In this document: one piece after another, positions 50,696 to 59,533 of the stretch
Position numbering within the stretch: position 1 is the stretch's first letter
Layout: the number at the start of each line of letters is the position of its first letter
DNA from: Bacillota bacterium
Lineage (GTDB): Bacteria; Bacillota; Bacilli; Paenibacillales; NBRC-103111
NCBI GenBank assembly: GCA_023393235.1
Contig: JAEWMH010000119.1
Coordinates: forward strand, 4,441-68,440
Length of the DNA: 64,000 bases
Direction: 5' to 3'
The notes under the pieces: model-generated
The model's database searches: none
The model's input: the letters and a program-made list of their open reading frames with translations, nothing else
Told to the model about the DNA's origin: nothing
Translations under genes and position numbers: made by a program

Positions 50696-52117
50696 TCAGC
50701 TTTTGGCCGTTTCGTGGAGCAGAGCTTCCAAAACCAGCGCAACGCCGTCCCGGTCATGGGAAACGGTGATTTCCGCGGCCATTTCCTTCAATTCGGGGAT
50801 AGCGTTGCCCATAGCCACAGGCCAGCCGCAGATGCCGAACAGCCCCACGTCATTGTAATCATCGCCAAAAGCCATAACCTCCCCGAGGGGAAGTCCGAGG
50901 CTTGCACACAGTCTGGATACCCCCGCTTCCTTGGAGGCCCGGGTAGAGGAAATCTGCACCAGTTGCCCGTGGTCGGTGAGGAGCAGATTTACGCTCTCCG
51001 CGAACGCCGTCCGCAGCTCTTCGAAGAAGCCGCAGCGGGTCAACAGCACCTTGGTGGCTGACAGCTTCCGGAGCTGCTCCAGGGGTTTCACCTCAGGATT
51101 GTGGTCGGTCCGCAGCCCTTCGCTGTAATCCAGGGGGCGGGCGCTAAACCATTCGTCCCGGACCTCCATGCTGATTTCAATTTCCGCATCGCGCTGCAGG
51201 CAAAAATCCACAACCCGGGCGGTGAGAGCGGCATCGATGCCTTCATGCCATTCCAGTCCTGTGTTCGGGCAGGAGAATTGAGCCCCGTTGTAGTAAATGA
51301 AGGAGCCGATGGACAACAGCTCCTCGGGCAGGATCTGCTTGACGGTGCGGGGCGAGCGTGCCGTGGCAAAGATGATATGGATGCCCTGCCGGTGGCAGTC
51401 CAGCACGGCCTTGGCGTTGCGCGGGGACACCTCCTTGCGGGAGTTGAGCAGGGTGCCGTCCAAATCCAGCACAACAGCCGAGCAGCGGGGCTTTACAGGC
51501 AAACGGAGAGCCCGCTCCAGCTCCCCATGGGCCTCCCGCAGCCAGGGATGTATCACGCGGAGCGTATCCCGCCGCTCCCACAGGTAAGAAAGGTAGGCGT
51601 ACACGCCGTGGTCCAAGGAACGCTCCAGGTCTGCGTGCAGTCTGTCCAGATACGGTGGCGTTCCCGTTTGGTCCCAGGCAATTTTGTCCGCCACAAACAA
51701 TATCCGGTCCAATAGGCTAGATCCTGCCCGGAGTGTGGTGTGGCATCCCACTGCATCCAGAATTTCTGTGTCGCGGATTCCAAAAATGTCTTCAGCCATA
51801 ACCCGGGACAGCTTCTGGTGGATGATCATGGGGAACTGCTCTTCCTCGGGAAGCACCTCTACCTGCAGGTTCCGCGCAACCTCAACCCGGGTATCTGCGG
51901 GAAACACGGCGCTGATGTCATGGAGCCAGCCGGCCGCCTCCGCTGCTTGGGGATCGCCTCCGAAGCGAAGAGCGGTGATGCGGGCTTCCTCGCCCACCTC
52001 CATAGAATGGAGGGCAGTGGCCGGACAGCCGTTGCCGGTAAGAAACGCGCTGACGTCGCTTTTTAAGTCGCCGGTCAGCCCTATTCCCTGCAGTAGCTTC
52101 TCGAACATTACATGCAT
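50696..52117 (-). CDS. YqeK-like HD phosphohydrolase fused to Cof-type HAD phosphatase
   Basis: A 473-residue two-domain protein. The N-terminal half (about 1-210) is an HD domain with ALHSMEVGEEARITALRFGG, AGWLHDIS (HD pair), HQKLSRVMAEDIF, CHTTLRAG and LFVADKIAWDQTG, the order found in YqeK, a diadenosine-tetraphosphate hydrolase. The C-terminal half (from about 215) is a Cof/HAD class IIB phosphatase: VVLDLDGTLLNSRKEVSPRN, ATARSPRTV, the Lys of ASKEAG, and FGDDYNDVGLFG. ATG 52117 is the likely start; ATG 52108 also possible. The fusion appears genuine, with no stop or frameshift between halves. Confidence 0.85.
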   Translation of the reverse strand: MHVMFEKLLQGIGLTGDLKSDVSAFLTGNGCPATALHSMEVGEEARITALRFGGDPQAAEAAGWLHDISAVFPADTRVEVARNLQVEVLPEEEQFPMIIHQKLSRVMAEDIFGIRDTEILDAVGCHTTLRAGSSLLDRILFVADKIAWDQTGTPPYLDRLHADLERSLDHGVYAYLSYLWERRDTLRVIHPWLREAHGELERALRLPVKPRCSAVVLDLDGTLLNSRKEVSPRNAKAVLDCHRQGIHIIFATARSPRTVKQILPEELLSIGSFIYYNGAQFSCPNTGLEWHEGIDAALTARVVDFCLQRDAEIEISMEVRDEWFSARPLDYSEGLRTDHNPEVKPLEQLRKLSATKVLLTRCGFFEELRTAFAESVNLLLTDHGQLVQISSTRASKEAGVSRLCASLGLPLGEVMAFGDDYNDVGLFGICGWPVAMGNAIPELKEMAAEITVSHDRDGVALVLEALLHETAKS

Positions 52118-52309
52118 ATGGGGAATCACTCGCCTTTCGGAGGTGCGGATGGACAAACAGTTAGGGTGATTATAAAGGAAGCGGGCAGGTATTCCAATGA
52201 TCTTTGATACTCGGACCAAGCAGGAGGAAATTCTCCCTGGAACGCTTAACCCATTTTCTGCGTAGTAGTTTTATTTCCAACGGATGGATAATGGCTGCGG
52301 GGGGATACG

Positions 52310-53302
52310 ATGAAGGAGCGGTTTATGGAAGCGTTAGAGCAAGGCTCATTGTCGGGACTTGCGCAGATTCCCAAAAGTGATTTGCACAGCCATGCGGGCC
52401 GGGGCGGCAATATCCGGTATGTGGCCAAGCAGGTTAAGGCTGAACTTGCTCCACCGTCGGGGCGGTTTGCCGCCCTGGGGGAAATGGGTGATTGGTTCGC
52501 CGGCCATGTGAAACCACATTGTCCGGGTCTGGAGGGTTATCTGCTTCGGGTGGAAGCTTCGTTTGTACAGGCTGCCGAAGACGGGATCCGGGTCCTGGCG
52601 CTCAACTACGGGCTGGATGAAATCCAGGCGTTGGGCGGAGTGGCGCCTTTTATCCGGACGATGGACGAGCTGCATAACCGTCATGCGCCGGAGACGGTGT
52701 TCCTGCCGGAGCTGGCGTTAGACCGGGGCTGCAATCCAGACGAGGTGGAAGGGCGTTTTGAGGAGGCGCTGGCAAGCGGCTGGTTCCGCTCTGTGGATAT
52801 TTGCGGGAATGAACTGGCGCAGCCTGCCCGGTGCTTCAAGGTTTTATTCCGGTTGGCCCGCAGTTATGGAGTGGTGCTCCGTGCCCACACGGGGGAATTC
52901 GGGACGGCGGAGGATGTTTTGGAGGCGGTGGAGGAGCTGGAGCTGGACGAGGTGCATCACGGGATAGCGGCGGCGCATTCCCCGTTGGTGATGCGGCGGC
53001 TTGCGGAAGCGGGCGTCCGCCTTCATGTCTGCCCCACCAGCAATATTATGCTGGGCAGGGCCGAGAGCTACGGCAGCCATCCCATCCGGCGGCTGTATGA
53101 TCATGGGGTGAAGGTTACCATCAACACCGATGATCTGCTGATTTTCGACCAGACGGTTTCCCAGGAGTATCTCAATTTGTACCGGTCGGGCTTAATGACG
53201 GCAGAGGAGCTGGATGCCATCCGGGTAGAGGGTCTTAAGGTATATGGCCAAGAGAATGCGAGGGGAGCGGCAACGTCTGACTCGGCGGGGACGCCCTTAT
53301 AA
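52310..53302 (+). CDS. Adenosine deaminase family amidohydrolase
   Basis: A 330-residue metal-dependent deaminase. Motifs: metal-binding HxH in KSDLHSHAGRGG (about 22-33), the AHTGEFG segment with His and catalytic Glu, VHHGIAA with His, and INTDDLLIF with the metal Asp, plus HVCPTSNIMLG. All key residues of the adenosine/AMP deaminase family are present. The HSHAG sequence deviates from HLHG of classical ADA, so a related nucleoside or adenine substrate is possible. Start ATG 52310; the AGGA-like site is weak. Confidence 0.88.
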   Translation: MKERFMEALEQGSLSGLAQIPKSDLHSHAGRGGNIRYVAKQVKAELAPPSGRFAALGEMGDWFAGHVKPHCPGLEGYLLRVEASFVQAAEDGIRVLALNYGLDEIQALGGVAPFIRTMDELHNRHAPETVFLPELALDRGCNPDEVEGRFEEALASGWFRSVDICGNELAQPARCFKVLFRLARSYGVVLRAHTGEFGTAEDVLEAVEELELDEVHHGIAAAHSPLVMRRLAEAGVRLHVCPTSNIMLGRAESYGSHPIRRLYDHGVKVTINTDDLLIFDQTVSQEYLNLYRSGLMTAEELDAIRVEGLKVYGQENARGAATSDSAGTPL

Positions 53303-53427
53303 TGATGTTAACAGCGGCTTAGCAATCATTTTATGACGCTTACATACTCCTGTATGTAGTTAGGGCCTTACCCGAGGCTGCGTCTTCATGCTGCAATGGG
53401 GCTGGTGCGATTCTGCCAAATACGTCC

Positions 53428-53456
53428 TTGCCATCCTGGGCATAATATGTTATCCT
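53428..53456 (+). promoter_or_regulatory. Promoter of the rplU operon
   Basis: TTGCCA (53428-53433), 17-bp spacer, TATCCT (53451-53456). An upstream 7-bp inverted repeat, TACATAC-TCCT-GTATGTA (53341-53358), lies in the otherwise featureless gap after the deaminase gene. Confidence 0.65.
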
Positions 53457-53462
53457 GTTTTG

Positions 53463-53568
53463 GTATGTTGTAAAACATGCTGCAACCGCACGGGTCGGGT
53501 ACTTGAAGCATCGGCCAAGCCGGTCACCTGGACTCACGGCGAGTCTCAACATGAGGAGGTGCAACGAA
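53463..53568 (+). ncRNA. Probable L21 leader RNA
   Basis: The 105-nt leader of rplU can form GACTC-ACGGC-GAGTC just before the ribosome-binding site and a CGGCC/GGCCG-type stem around 53510. Firmicutes carry an L21 leader at exactly this position, thought to mediate feedback on rplU. Position and hairpins support the call; I cannot run a covariance model. Confidence 0.5.
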
Positions 53569-53880
53569 ATGTACGCTGTTATCGAAACAGGCGGTAAGCA
53601 ATACAAGGTTCAACAAGGCGATGTATTGTACATCGAGAAGGTGGACGCTGCTGAAGGCGACGTGGTCAAGTTCGACCGTGTTCTTCTGCTTTCCAAGGAA
53701 GACGGGCTGGTAGTAGGCTCTCCCCTTGTAGCCGGCGCTTCTGTTTCTGCCATGGTTGAAAAACATGGCAAGGACAAGAAGATCATCGTGTTCAAATATA
53801 AGGCCAAGAAAAACTACCGTAAGAAGCAAGGCCACCGTCAGCCTTACACTAAGATCACCATCGAAAGCATCCAGGCTTAA
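53569..53880 (+). CDS. rplU: 50S ribosomal protein L21
   Basis: A 103-residue ribosomal protein that binds 23S rRNA. The start MYAVIETGGKQYKVQQGDVL and the C-terminal KKNYRKKQGHRQPYT are the L21 signatures. ATG 53569 follows GAGGAGG at 8 nt. First gene of rplU-prp-rpmA, the usual Firmicute order. Confidence 0.98.
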   Translation: MYAVIETGGKQYKVQQGDVLYIEKVDAAEGDVVKFDRVLLLSKEDGLVVGSPLVAGASVSAMVEKHGKDKKIIVFKYKAKKNYRKKQGHRQPYTKITIESIQA

Positions 53881-53901
53881 TCGGCAGGGGAGCGGCTTTC
53901 T

Positions 53902-54252
53902 ATGATTAAGGTGAGGATTGACCGGAACACGGAGGGGAGCATTGTTTCCTTCACCGTTACGGGCCATGCAGGCTATAATGACCCCGGCAAGGATATCGTC
54001 TGTGCCGGTGTATCCGCTGTTACCGTAGGAACCTTGAACGCCATTGAGAAGCTGACGGGCCTTGAGCTTGCCGGCCGGGTGGAGGAAGGGTTTCTGGAGG
54101 CCGCTGTACCGGAGCTTGCTCCCGGTGAAACGGCTGAGCGTGTCCAGCTTTTGCTGGAGGCGATGGTAGTGATGATACAGTCCATACAAGAATCCTATGG
54201 TGCATTCGTCACCATTCGGGACGGACATACAACCAAATCAAGAAGGAGGTAG
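53902..54252 (+). CDS. prp: Ribosomal-processing cysteine protease Prp
   Basis: A 116-residue protease that removes the N-terminal extension of ribosomal protein L27. Catalytic His is in VTGHAGYNDPG (about 22) and Cys in DIVCAGVSAVT (about 34), both with the expected spacing. Encoded between its operon partners rplU and rpmA, and present in Firmicutes whose L27 carries the extension, as here. Confidence 0.95.
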   Translation: MIKVRIDRNTEGSIVSFTVTGHAGYNDPGKDIVCAGVSAVTVGTLNAIEKLTGLELAGRVEEGFLEAAVPELAPGETAERVQLLLEAMVVMIQSIQESYGAFVTIRDGHTTKSRRR

Positions 54253-54258
54253 ACATCC

Positions 54259-54570
54259 ATGTTGAAGCTTAATTTGCAGCTGTTCGCTTCCAAGAAGGGT
54301 GTAGGTTCCACCAAAAACGGTCGGGACAGCATCGCGAAGCGTCTGGGCGTAAAGCGTGCTGACGGACAAACGGTTACTGCTGGCAGTATCCTGGTGCGTC
54401 AACGCGGCACAAAGATTCATCCTGGGCTCAATGTCGGTCTCGGCAAAGACGACACCCTGTTCGCGAAAGTGGAAGGAGTCGTCAAGTTCGAGCGCTGGGG
54501 TCGCGACCGTAAGAAGGTCAGCGTCTACCCGGTAGAAGCAGCACCGGTTGCTGCGACAGTAGAAGCTTAA
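54259..54570 (+). CDS. rpmA: 50S ribosomal protein L27 with cleavable N-terminal extension
   Basis: A 103-residue ribosomal protein near the peptidyl-transferase centre. The N-terminus MLKLNLQLFASKKGVGSTKN includes the Prp recognition sequence; cleavage after LQLF exposes the ASKKG end. The body shows GRDSIAKRLGVKRADGQTV and ILVRQRGTKIHPG. AGGAGG precedes the ATG. An intrinsic terminator follows. Confidence 0.98.
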   Translation: MLKLNLQLFASKKGVGSTKNGRDSIAKRLGVKRADGQTVTAGSILVRQRGTKIHPGLNVGLGKDDTLFAKVEGVVKFERWGRDRKKVSVYPVEAAPVAATVEA

Positions 54571-54582
54571 GGACTCGCGACT

Positions 54583-54618
54583 AAAACTCCGGCAGAATTG
54601 ACTGCCGGAGTTTTTTTG
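54583..54618 (+). terminator. Terminator of rplU-prp-rpmA
   Basis: AACTCCGGCAG (54585-54595) pairs with CTGCCGGAGTT (54602-54612), followed by a T-run. Confidence 0.9.
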
Positions 54619-54749
54619 GTAAGAGGCCTCCGAAAACAAGGGAAGCCGCATCTTGCCGCGGCAGCCGTTAAGGTGTGCAGATGCTTTCGAAAGCCGGTTT
54701 TTCGCACCTGCGGAAAACGCAAAAGGTCAACGGAAGGCGGGAAAACGGG

Positions 54750-55475
54750 ATGGCACGTGGGAGTGGATTACGGGCCGCGGCGGGCGCAGTCGGCGTTCTG
54801 GCACTTGCGGCTCTTGTTATATGGCCGATGCCCCTTGTAACAAGGGCGGTATTGGCAGTTATTGCAGGAGGTTCGGCCTGGTTGCTGGGCGCTGCGGTGA
54901 TTGACGGGCGCAAGCTCCGGGAGAGGGAAACCATCCTCCGGCTGCTGACCCATTACAGGCATGACTGGATGAATGAGCTGCAGGTATTGTTTGGTTATAC
55001 CCGTCTAAAGAAGTATGAAATATTGCCGGAATATATGGATAAAATAAGAACGTCCGCCCTGCAGGACAGCTTGATCTGCAAGCTGGGGAACCCGGCCTTG
55101 GCCGTGTATTTGATGGAGCAGCGGGTATCCGGCGGCATCTGCCGCGTGGAAGTTGAGCTGGAGACGGAGATGAATCTGCAGAAGCTGGCTATGTCCGAAA
55201 AAGAAGTATTCCGGCTTATTGAAGGTGTTTCCGAACGTCTCATCAGCAGCGCCGCCCCATCCCAAGGGGAGCCGGCGGTGCTCAGTCTCGGATTTGATGA
55301 GGAAGAGGCTGAGATACTGGTGGATTTTGTGTTCCAGGGGGAAGCGGACTGGACCCGGCTGCGTACGGTGGTGTCGGACTTTCTGCGCAAGTATAAGGAT
55401 AAGCTGAGCATTAGGGAAGAAGAATATGGGGAAGACCGGGCGGTTATCGCCCTGGCTCTTCCGTTTCCGACATAA
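54750..55475 (+). CDS. spo0B: Spo0B-like sporulation phosphotransferase with membrane segments
   Basis: A 241-residue protein. The helical-hairpin phosphotransfer domain starts at about residue 65 with LLTHYRHDWMNELQVLFGYT and LKKYEILPEYMDKIR; His in the RHDWMNELQ motif is the phosphate carrier that relays from Spo0F to Spo0A. The C-terminal part resembles a degenerate kinase ATPase fold. Unlike the soluble B. subtilis protein (192 residues), two hydrophobic segments precede the domain (AVGVLALAALVIWPM, VLAVIAGGSAWLLGAAVI). Context between rpmA and obg is the canonical spo0B position. ATG 54750 is a best guess; the ribosome-binding site is weak. Confidence 0.87.
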   Translation: MARGSGLRAAAGAVGVLALAALVIWPMPLVTRAVLAVIAGGSAWLLGAAVIDGRKLRERETILRLLTHYRHDWMNELQVLFGYTRLKKYEILPEYMDKIRTSALQDSLICKLGNPALAVYLMEQRVSGGICRVEVELETEMNLQKLAMSEKEVFRLIEGVSERLISSAAPSQGEPAVLSLGFDEEEAEILVDFVFQGEADWTRLRTVVSDFLRKYKDKLSIREEEYGEDRAVIALALPFPT

Positions 55476-55536
55476 ATGACGAACCGTCCGTAAGCACAAC
55501 GGGCATCATGCATTTTCACAAAAAGGGTGTGGCTTC

Positions 55537-56847
55537 ATGTTTGTAGATACAGCGAAAGTATTTGTTAAAGGGGGCGACGGCGGAGACGGCATCGTCTCGT
55601 ACCGGCGGGAGCTCTATGTCCCTAACGGGGGACCGGCAGGCGGGGACGGCGGAAACGGCGGAGACGTTATTTTCCGTGTGGACGAAGGTTTGCGGACTCT
55701 CATGGACTTCCGGTACCAGCGGCACTATAAGGCACCCAAGGGTGAACGTGGCCAAACCAAAACCCGTCACGGTGCCAGCGCGGAGGATATGATTGTCCGT
55801 GTGCCGCCGGGGACTCTCCTGGTGGATGATGACACCAAAGAAGTAATTGCTGATATGACCCGGCACGGTCAGGAAGTGGTGATTGCCAAGGGTGGCAGAG
55901 GCGGACGGGGCAATGCCCGTTTTGCTACGGCCAACAACCCGGCTCCTGGTATTGCGGAGAAGGGGGAGGAAGGACAAGAGCGCTACGTGCTGCTGGAGCT
56001 GAAGGTTATGGCGGACGTAGGGCTTGTGGGTTTCCCCAGCGTCGGCAAATCCACCCTCCTGTCCATGGTATCGGCAGCCCAGCCCAAAATCGGCGCTTAT
56101 CATTTCACCACATTATCGCCTAATCTGGGTGTAGTGGATTTAGAGGAAGGCCAAAGCTTCGTTATGGCTGACCTGCCAGGTTTGATCGAAGGCGCACATA
56201 CCGGAATCGGGCTTGGTCACGAGTTCCTGCGCCATGTGGAACGGACCCGGGTGATTGTCCATGTGGTGGACATGTCCGGCAGCGAAGGCCGCGATCCTTA
56301 CGAGGATTGGGTAAAGATCAATGACGAGTTGAAGCTTTACAATGTGAAGCTTGAACGCCGTCCGCAGTTAGTGGTTGCCAACAAAATGGATATCCCCGAA
56401 GCAGCGGAGCATCTGGAGATCTTCAAGCGCAAGTTGGAAGAGGAGCACGGGATTACCGAGGTTATCCCGATTTCGGCCGCTTCCCGCCAAGGGGTGCGTG
56501 AGCTGATCTACCGGATCGCCCAGATGCTGGCTGCGGTACCGGAGGAGCCGGAGGAAGAGGAAGAAGAAAATCCGGTTCAGGAACGGGTGGTATACACCTT
56601 CACCAAGCAAAAGGACCCCAATGACTTCAGCATCGAAGTGGATGAGGATGGAGTGTTTGTTGTGGCGAGCGAAAACATCGAAACAATGATGCGCCGCTTC
56701 AACTTCGCTTCTGACGATACGGTGCTCCGTTTTGCGCGGACGCTGCGGAAGATGGGTGTGGACCAGGCTTTGCGTGACCGCGGAGCCAAGGACGGGGACA
56801 CGGTCCGGATCGGAAAGTTTGAATTTGAGTTTAGCGAAAAGGGCTGA
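55537..56847 (+). CDS. obgE: GTPase Obg/CgtA
   Basis: A 436-residue essential GTPase in ribosome maturation and stress signalling. Domains: glycine-rich Obg fold (1-158, VKGGDGGDGIVSYRRE, NGGPAGGDGGNGGD), G domain with G1 GFPSVGKSTLL, G3 DLPGLIEGA, G4 NKMD, G5 SAAS (about 160-330), and the C-terminal OCT domain (YTFTKQKDPNDFSIEVDEDG). ATG 55537 follows AAAGGGTG. The spo0B-obg order matches B. subtilis. A terminator follows. Confidence 0.98.
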   Translation: MFVDTAKVFVKGGDGGDGIVSYRRELYVPNGGPAGGDGGNGGDVIFRVDEGLRTLMDFRYQRHYKAPKGERGQTKTRHGASAEDMIVRVPPGTLLVDDDTKEVIADMTRHGQEVVIAKGGRGGRGNARFATANNPAPGIAEKGEEGQERYVLLELKVMADVGLVGFPSVGKSTLLSMVSAAQPKIGAYHFTTLSPNLGVVDLEEGQSFVMADLPGLIEGAHTGIGLGHEFLRHVERTRVIVHVVDMSGSEGRDPYEDWVKINDELKLYNVKLERRPQLVVANKMDIPEAAEHLEIFKRKLEEEHGITEVIPISAASRQGVRELIYRIAQMLAAVPEEPEEEEEENPVQERVVYTFTKQKDPNDFSIEVDEDGVFVVASENIETMMRRFNFASDDTVLRFARTLRKMGVDQALRDRGAKDGDTVRIGKFEFEFSEKG

Positions 56848-56882
56848 GGATGAGGCAGTATTGCCTGCGGCTCAGCTATGGA

Positions 56883-56914
56883 AGACCTCCGGGCGGGTAC
56901 CGGGGGTCTTTTTG
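56883..56914 (+). terminator. Terminator of spo0B-obgE
   Basis: AGACCTCCGG pairs with CCGGGGGTCT around GCGGGTA, followed by TTTTT. Confidence 0.8.
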
Positions 56915-57063
56915 GTATTCCCGGAAAATGGCGTATCCGGAACGACGGCGAATATTGCCCCAGTGTGCCGGGAACACCATTCGTCTTTTTCTCCGTCTGC
57001 TTCCCAAAAGCAGGATAAACGGCCAAAAAGAATGGCGGAACATCAACAATCCCGGGAAGAACG

Positions 57064-57092
57064 TTGAACTTTCTGTGACATCGTTGTATATT
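57064..57092 (+). promoter_or_regulatory. Promoter upstream of the TrpD-like gene
   Basis: TTGAAC (57064-57069), 17-bp spacer, TATATT (57087-57092). A second -10-like TATAAT lies near 57115. The leader to the start codon is long (about 220 bp), with no gene inside that I can support. Confidence 0.55.
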
Positions 57093-57316
57093 TGAAGTGT
57101 AAGGAATACTCACATATAATAATGGTGTATGGTTGGAAAAGTGAAAATTCGTAACTTAATCTCTTCTATCATGTCATATATATGGATGATAATGACATTC
57201 TGTATGGGAATTGGCGGCTCAAATGGAGATGTCCATGCCCGGCCCATGAAAGTTTCTCCGGTATGGACGGACGGATATCCGTCCCCGTGAATGTCCGGTT
57301 AAAGGAGGCTAACGAA

Positions 57317-58384
57317 ATGAAACAGTGGATAAAAGCGGTGGGCACCACCAAGAAGGAAGCTCGGAACCTCACCTATGACGAGGCTGTTGCCGCCGCTCAT
57401 GCCATTGCACGGGGAGAATCCACCGAGGCACAAACGGCTGCGTTTCTGACGGCTGTGCGGATGAAGGGGGAGACGGACGAGGAAGTAACGGCGTTTGTGG
57501 ATGTCTTCCGGAGGTATTCGCTTCCCTATGCCTCCTTCTCTGAGTCCCTCAACTGCGCAGGCGTTTATGCGCCCCGTCAGATTCTGCCGGTTACCCTGCC
57601 GGTGAGTCTGCTAATGGCATCTGTGGGCTTCACCCAGGTGCTGCATGGCAGCGGTGGACTGGTTGCCGGACATGGGGCAACACTGGGCGGTTTGCTGCAG
57701 GGGCTCGGGGTACAGACGGATTTGGCGGCCAGCGATTGGGAGATTGTATTTGCTGCCGTGAAGATCGGCTATATCCGCACCGACAGAATGTGCCCGGCCC
57801 TTGGCGGCATCAGGCGGTTCCAGGAGGAGGTGGGGCTTGACACCTTCATGGGCCAGGTGGAGCGGATTCTCAATCCGGTCCATTCCCATCAGATGCTCAT
57901 CGGCGCAGGACAACGCTTTTCCGTAGAAAGTCTGGCGCAGATTCTGCCCAAGGCAGGCATCAAAAAAGCTTTTATCGTGCAGGGAATAGAAGGGTCGGAG
58001 GATCTCTCCATTGCGAAAACCTCCACCATCCGGATCCTCTCCGCGGATATCGATGAAACGGTTATCCTGGAGCCCTCCACCTTCGGCTTTTCCGGATATG
58101 TGCTGGAGCCGGCTCCCCCCGGACGCCAGCTGGAGCTGCTGGAGCGGCTCATTCAGGGGGATGATTCGCCGGAAATTACCAATGAGCGGGAGCATGTTAT
58201 CTACAATGCGGGCTTGCGGCTGTATTGGAATGAGAAGGTTTCCACCTACGAGGAGGGCTTCCAGCTGGCACGGGAGCTGTATGCCCGCAAGGAGGCGTGG
58301 AAAGTCCTAAAGAAATGGCGGGACCTGGCGGCCGGTTACACGCCGGAGAGCTCCCGGTCGAAGAATGAGGCGGCAGGCGCGTGA
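57317..58384 (+). CDS. Anthranilate phosphoribosyltransferase-like (TrpD2/YbiB type) protein
   Basis: A 355-residue glycosyltransferase family 3 protein. N-terminal helical domain (NLTYDEAVAAAHAIARGEST, AQTAAFLTAVRMKGETDEEV) and the catalytic domain with LHGSGGLVAGHGATLGGLLQ, where TrpD has GTGGD and KHG-type motifs; the substrate loops are altered. This pattern matches TrpD2/YbiB proteins, whose role is not anthranilate transfer and which bind nucleic acid. ATG 57317 follows AAAGGAGG; a longer frame to 57182 is rejected. Not next to trp genes. Confidence 0.8.
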   Translation: MKQWIKAVGTTKKEARNLTYDEAVAAAHAIARGESTEAQTAAFLTAVRMKGETDEEVTAFVDVFRRYSLPYASFSESLNCAGVYAPRQILPVTLPVSLLMASVGFTQVLHGSGGLVAGHGATLGGLLQGLGVQTDLAASDWEIVFAAVKIGYIRTDRMCPALGGIRRFQEEVGLDTFMGQVERILNPVHSHQMLIGAGQRFSVESLAQILPKAGIKKAFIVQGIEGSEDLSIAKTSTIRILSADIDETVILEPSTFGFSGYVLEPAPPGRQLELLERLIQGDDSPEITNEREHVIYNAGLRLYWNEKVSTYEEGFQLARELYARKEAWKVLKKWRDLAAGYTPESSRSKNEAAGA

Positions 58385-58395
58385 ATGCCGGAGGT

Positions 58396-58920
58396 TCACA
58401 GCAGCAGAGGGTCATGAAGCGGCACCCAGATCATGTTGGGCTTATGCCCGCCGTCTGCGTCCTCGGTTTGCCCTGACAAGGTGGCGGTTCCCGCCCACAG
58501 TCCCCCTGCTGCGCCGAATTGCAGGTAATGCTCCAAGAGGCTCCGGTACACATAAGGAATATCCCGGTCCAGAATGCGGTCCCGGGGGATCCAATGCAGC
58601 TCTCCCTCATCCGTGCGGGAGAGCTTATCTGTTTTGGCGCGGCCCGCGAACACAAACTGCTGCCGCAGATCGGTACCGCTGAGCCGGGTCACGATGTAAC
58701 GCAGCTCCAGCCCCTCTATATCCTCAGGGGTAAGCCCCGTTTCCTCCTCCACCTCCCGCAGACAGGCAGCCAGGGGGGCGGCCATCTCGTACGGTTCCAG
58801 ATGGCCGCCGATTCCCGCCCATTGTCCCGGGGACAGCGTCCGGTTGGGGGAACGCTTCATCATCAGCAGACGGTCTTCGTGGAACAGCATGGCTACGGCA
58901 ATCAATCTCAGGGAATACAT
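58396..58920 (-). CDS. Nudix hydrolase
   Basis: A 174-residue pyrophosphohydrolase. The Nudix box is GGHLEPYEMAAPLAACL continuing REVEEETGL, matching Gx5Ex7REUxEExGU, with an N-terminal AVAMLFHEDRLLMMKRSPNR strand. Substrate may be an oxidised or damaged nucleotide; the 8-oxo-dGTP diphosphatase (MutT/YtkD) type is a guess. ATG 58920 lies 9 nt after AAGGAG; the open frame continues to 58998 without a better start. The stop is 12 bp from the convergent TrpD-like gene. Confidence 0.87.
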   Translation of the reverse strand: MYSLRLIAVAMLFHEDRLLMMKRSPNRTLSPGQWAGIGGHLEPYEMAAPLAACLREVEEETGLTPEDIEGLELRYIVTRLSGTDLRQQFVFAGRAKTDKLSRTDEGELHWIPRDRILDRDIPYVYRSLLEHYLQFGAAGGLWAGTATLSGQTEDADGGHKPNMIWVPLHDPLLL

Positions 58921-59058
58921 ATCTGACATCTCCTTGGATGTAATTTCTGGCATAAGGGCGCGCCCAGCCGGACTCATCCAGCGGGAACCGTCCGGCATGG
59001 CGGGCTGGTGCGTATGACGCTGCTGTCAATGTTTAGCGCTCTGCCTCTGCCGACATTT

Positions 59059-59241
59059 TAACGGAAATGAGCGCCCTTATTTGCCTCAAATCAGGGCTGT
59101 GGAAATTGTAACGGAAGCAGGAGACCTTATTGTCGCAATTTCGGTTCTCCCGGCGGCAATTGGGGTCAAATAGCGGCAGTGACCGCCGTTAAAATTCGCT
59201 AAGCGGCCAAAACCCGAAAATAACGGCTGTGACCGCCGTTA
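59059..59241. repeat. 183-bp four-module element, copy 4
   Basis: TAACGG at 59059 and 59109 and CCGTTA at 59186-59191 and 59236-59241, geometry 50-83-50. The two forward modules are of the TAACGGAA type and the two reverse ones of the TAACGGCGG type, so this copy mixes both sequence classes. It fills the gap between the divergent Nudix and pheB genes. Confidence 0.85.
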
Positions 59242-59533
59242 GAATCGTCCAAAATCCGATACCCTGCGCCAGCAACACAAGGCCGGGGATAGCCGCCGCA
59301 TGTTCACATATATTCCTCATAGGGATGGAGCGGCAAACATAATTTTTCAGATCCGGGCCCCATCCGGCATGGCTTCATTGTAACAGCGCTCCGCTCCCTT
59401 TGCCATTACTCCAACTGTTCTGCCTGTTCTGTTTCCTGCCTTGCTTGTCCCCATTTTTCTTTGTATGATAACGTGGGGATACCATAACGTGACAGTCTGT
59501 TTGTCATAAAAAGTACAATTATTGCGGTGCCTA

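Noticed and set aside
57317..58384. Naming the TrpD-like gene trpD.
   Set aside because: The catalytic loops of anthranilate phosphoribosyltransferase are altered and no trp genes are nearby, so the TrpD2/YbiB type is more likely.
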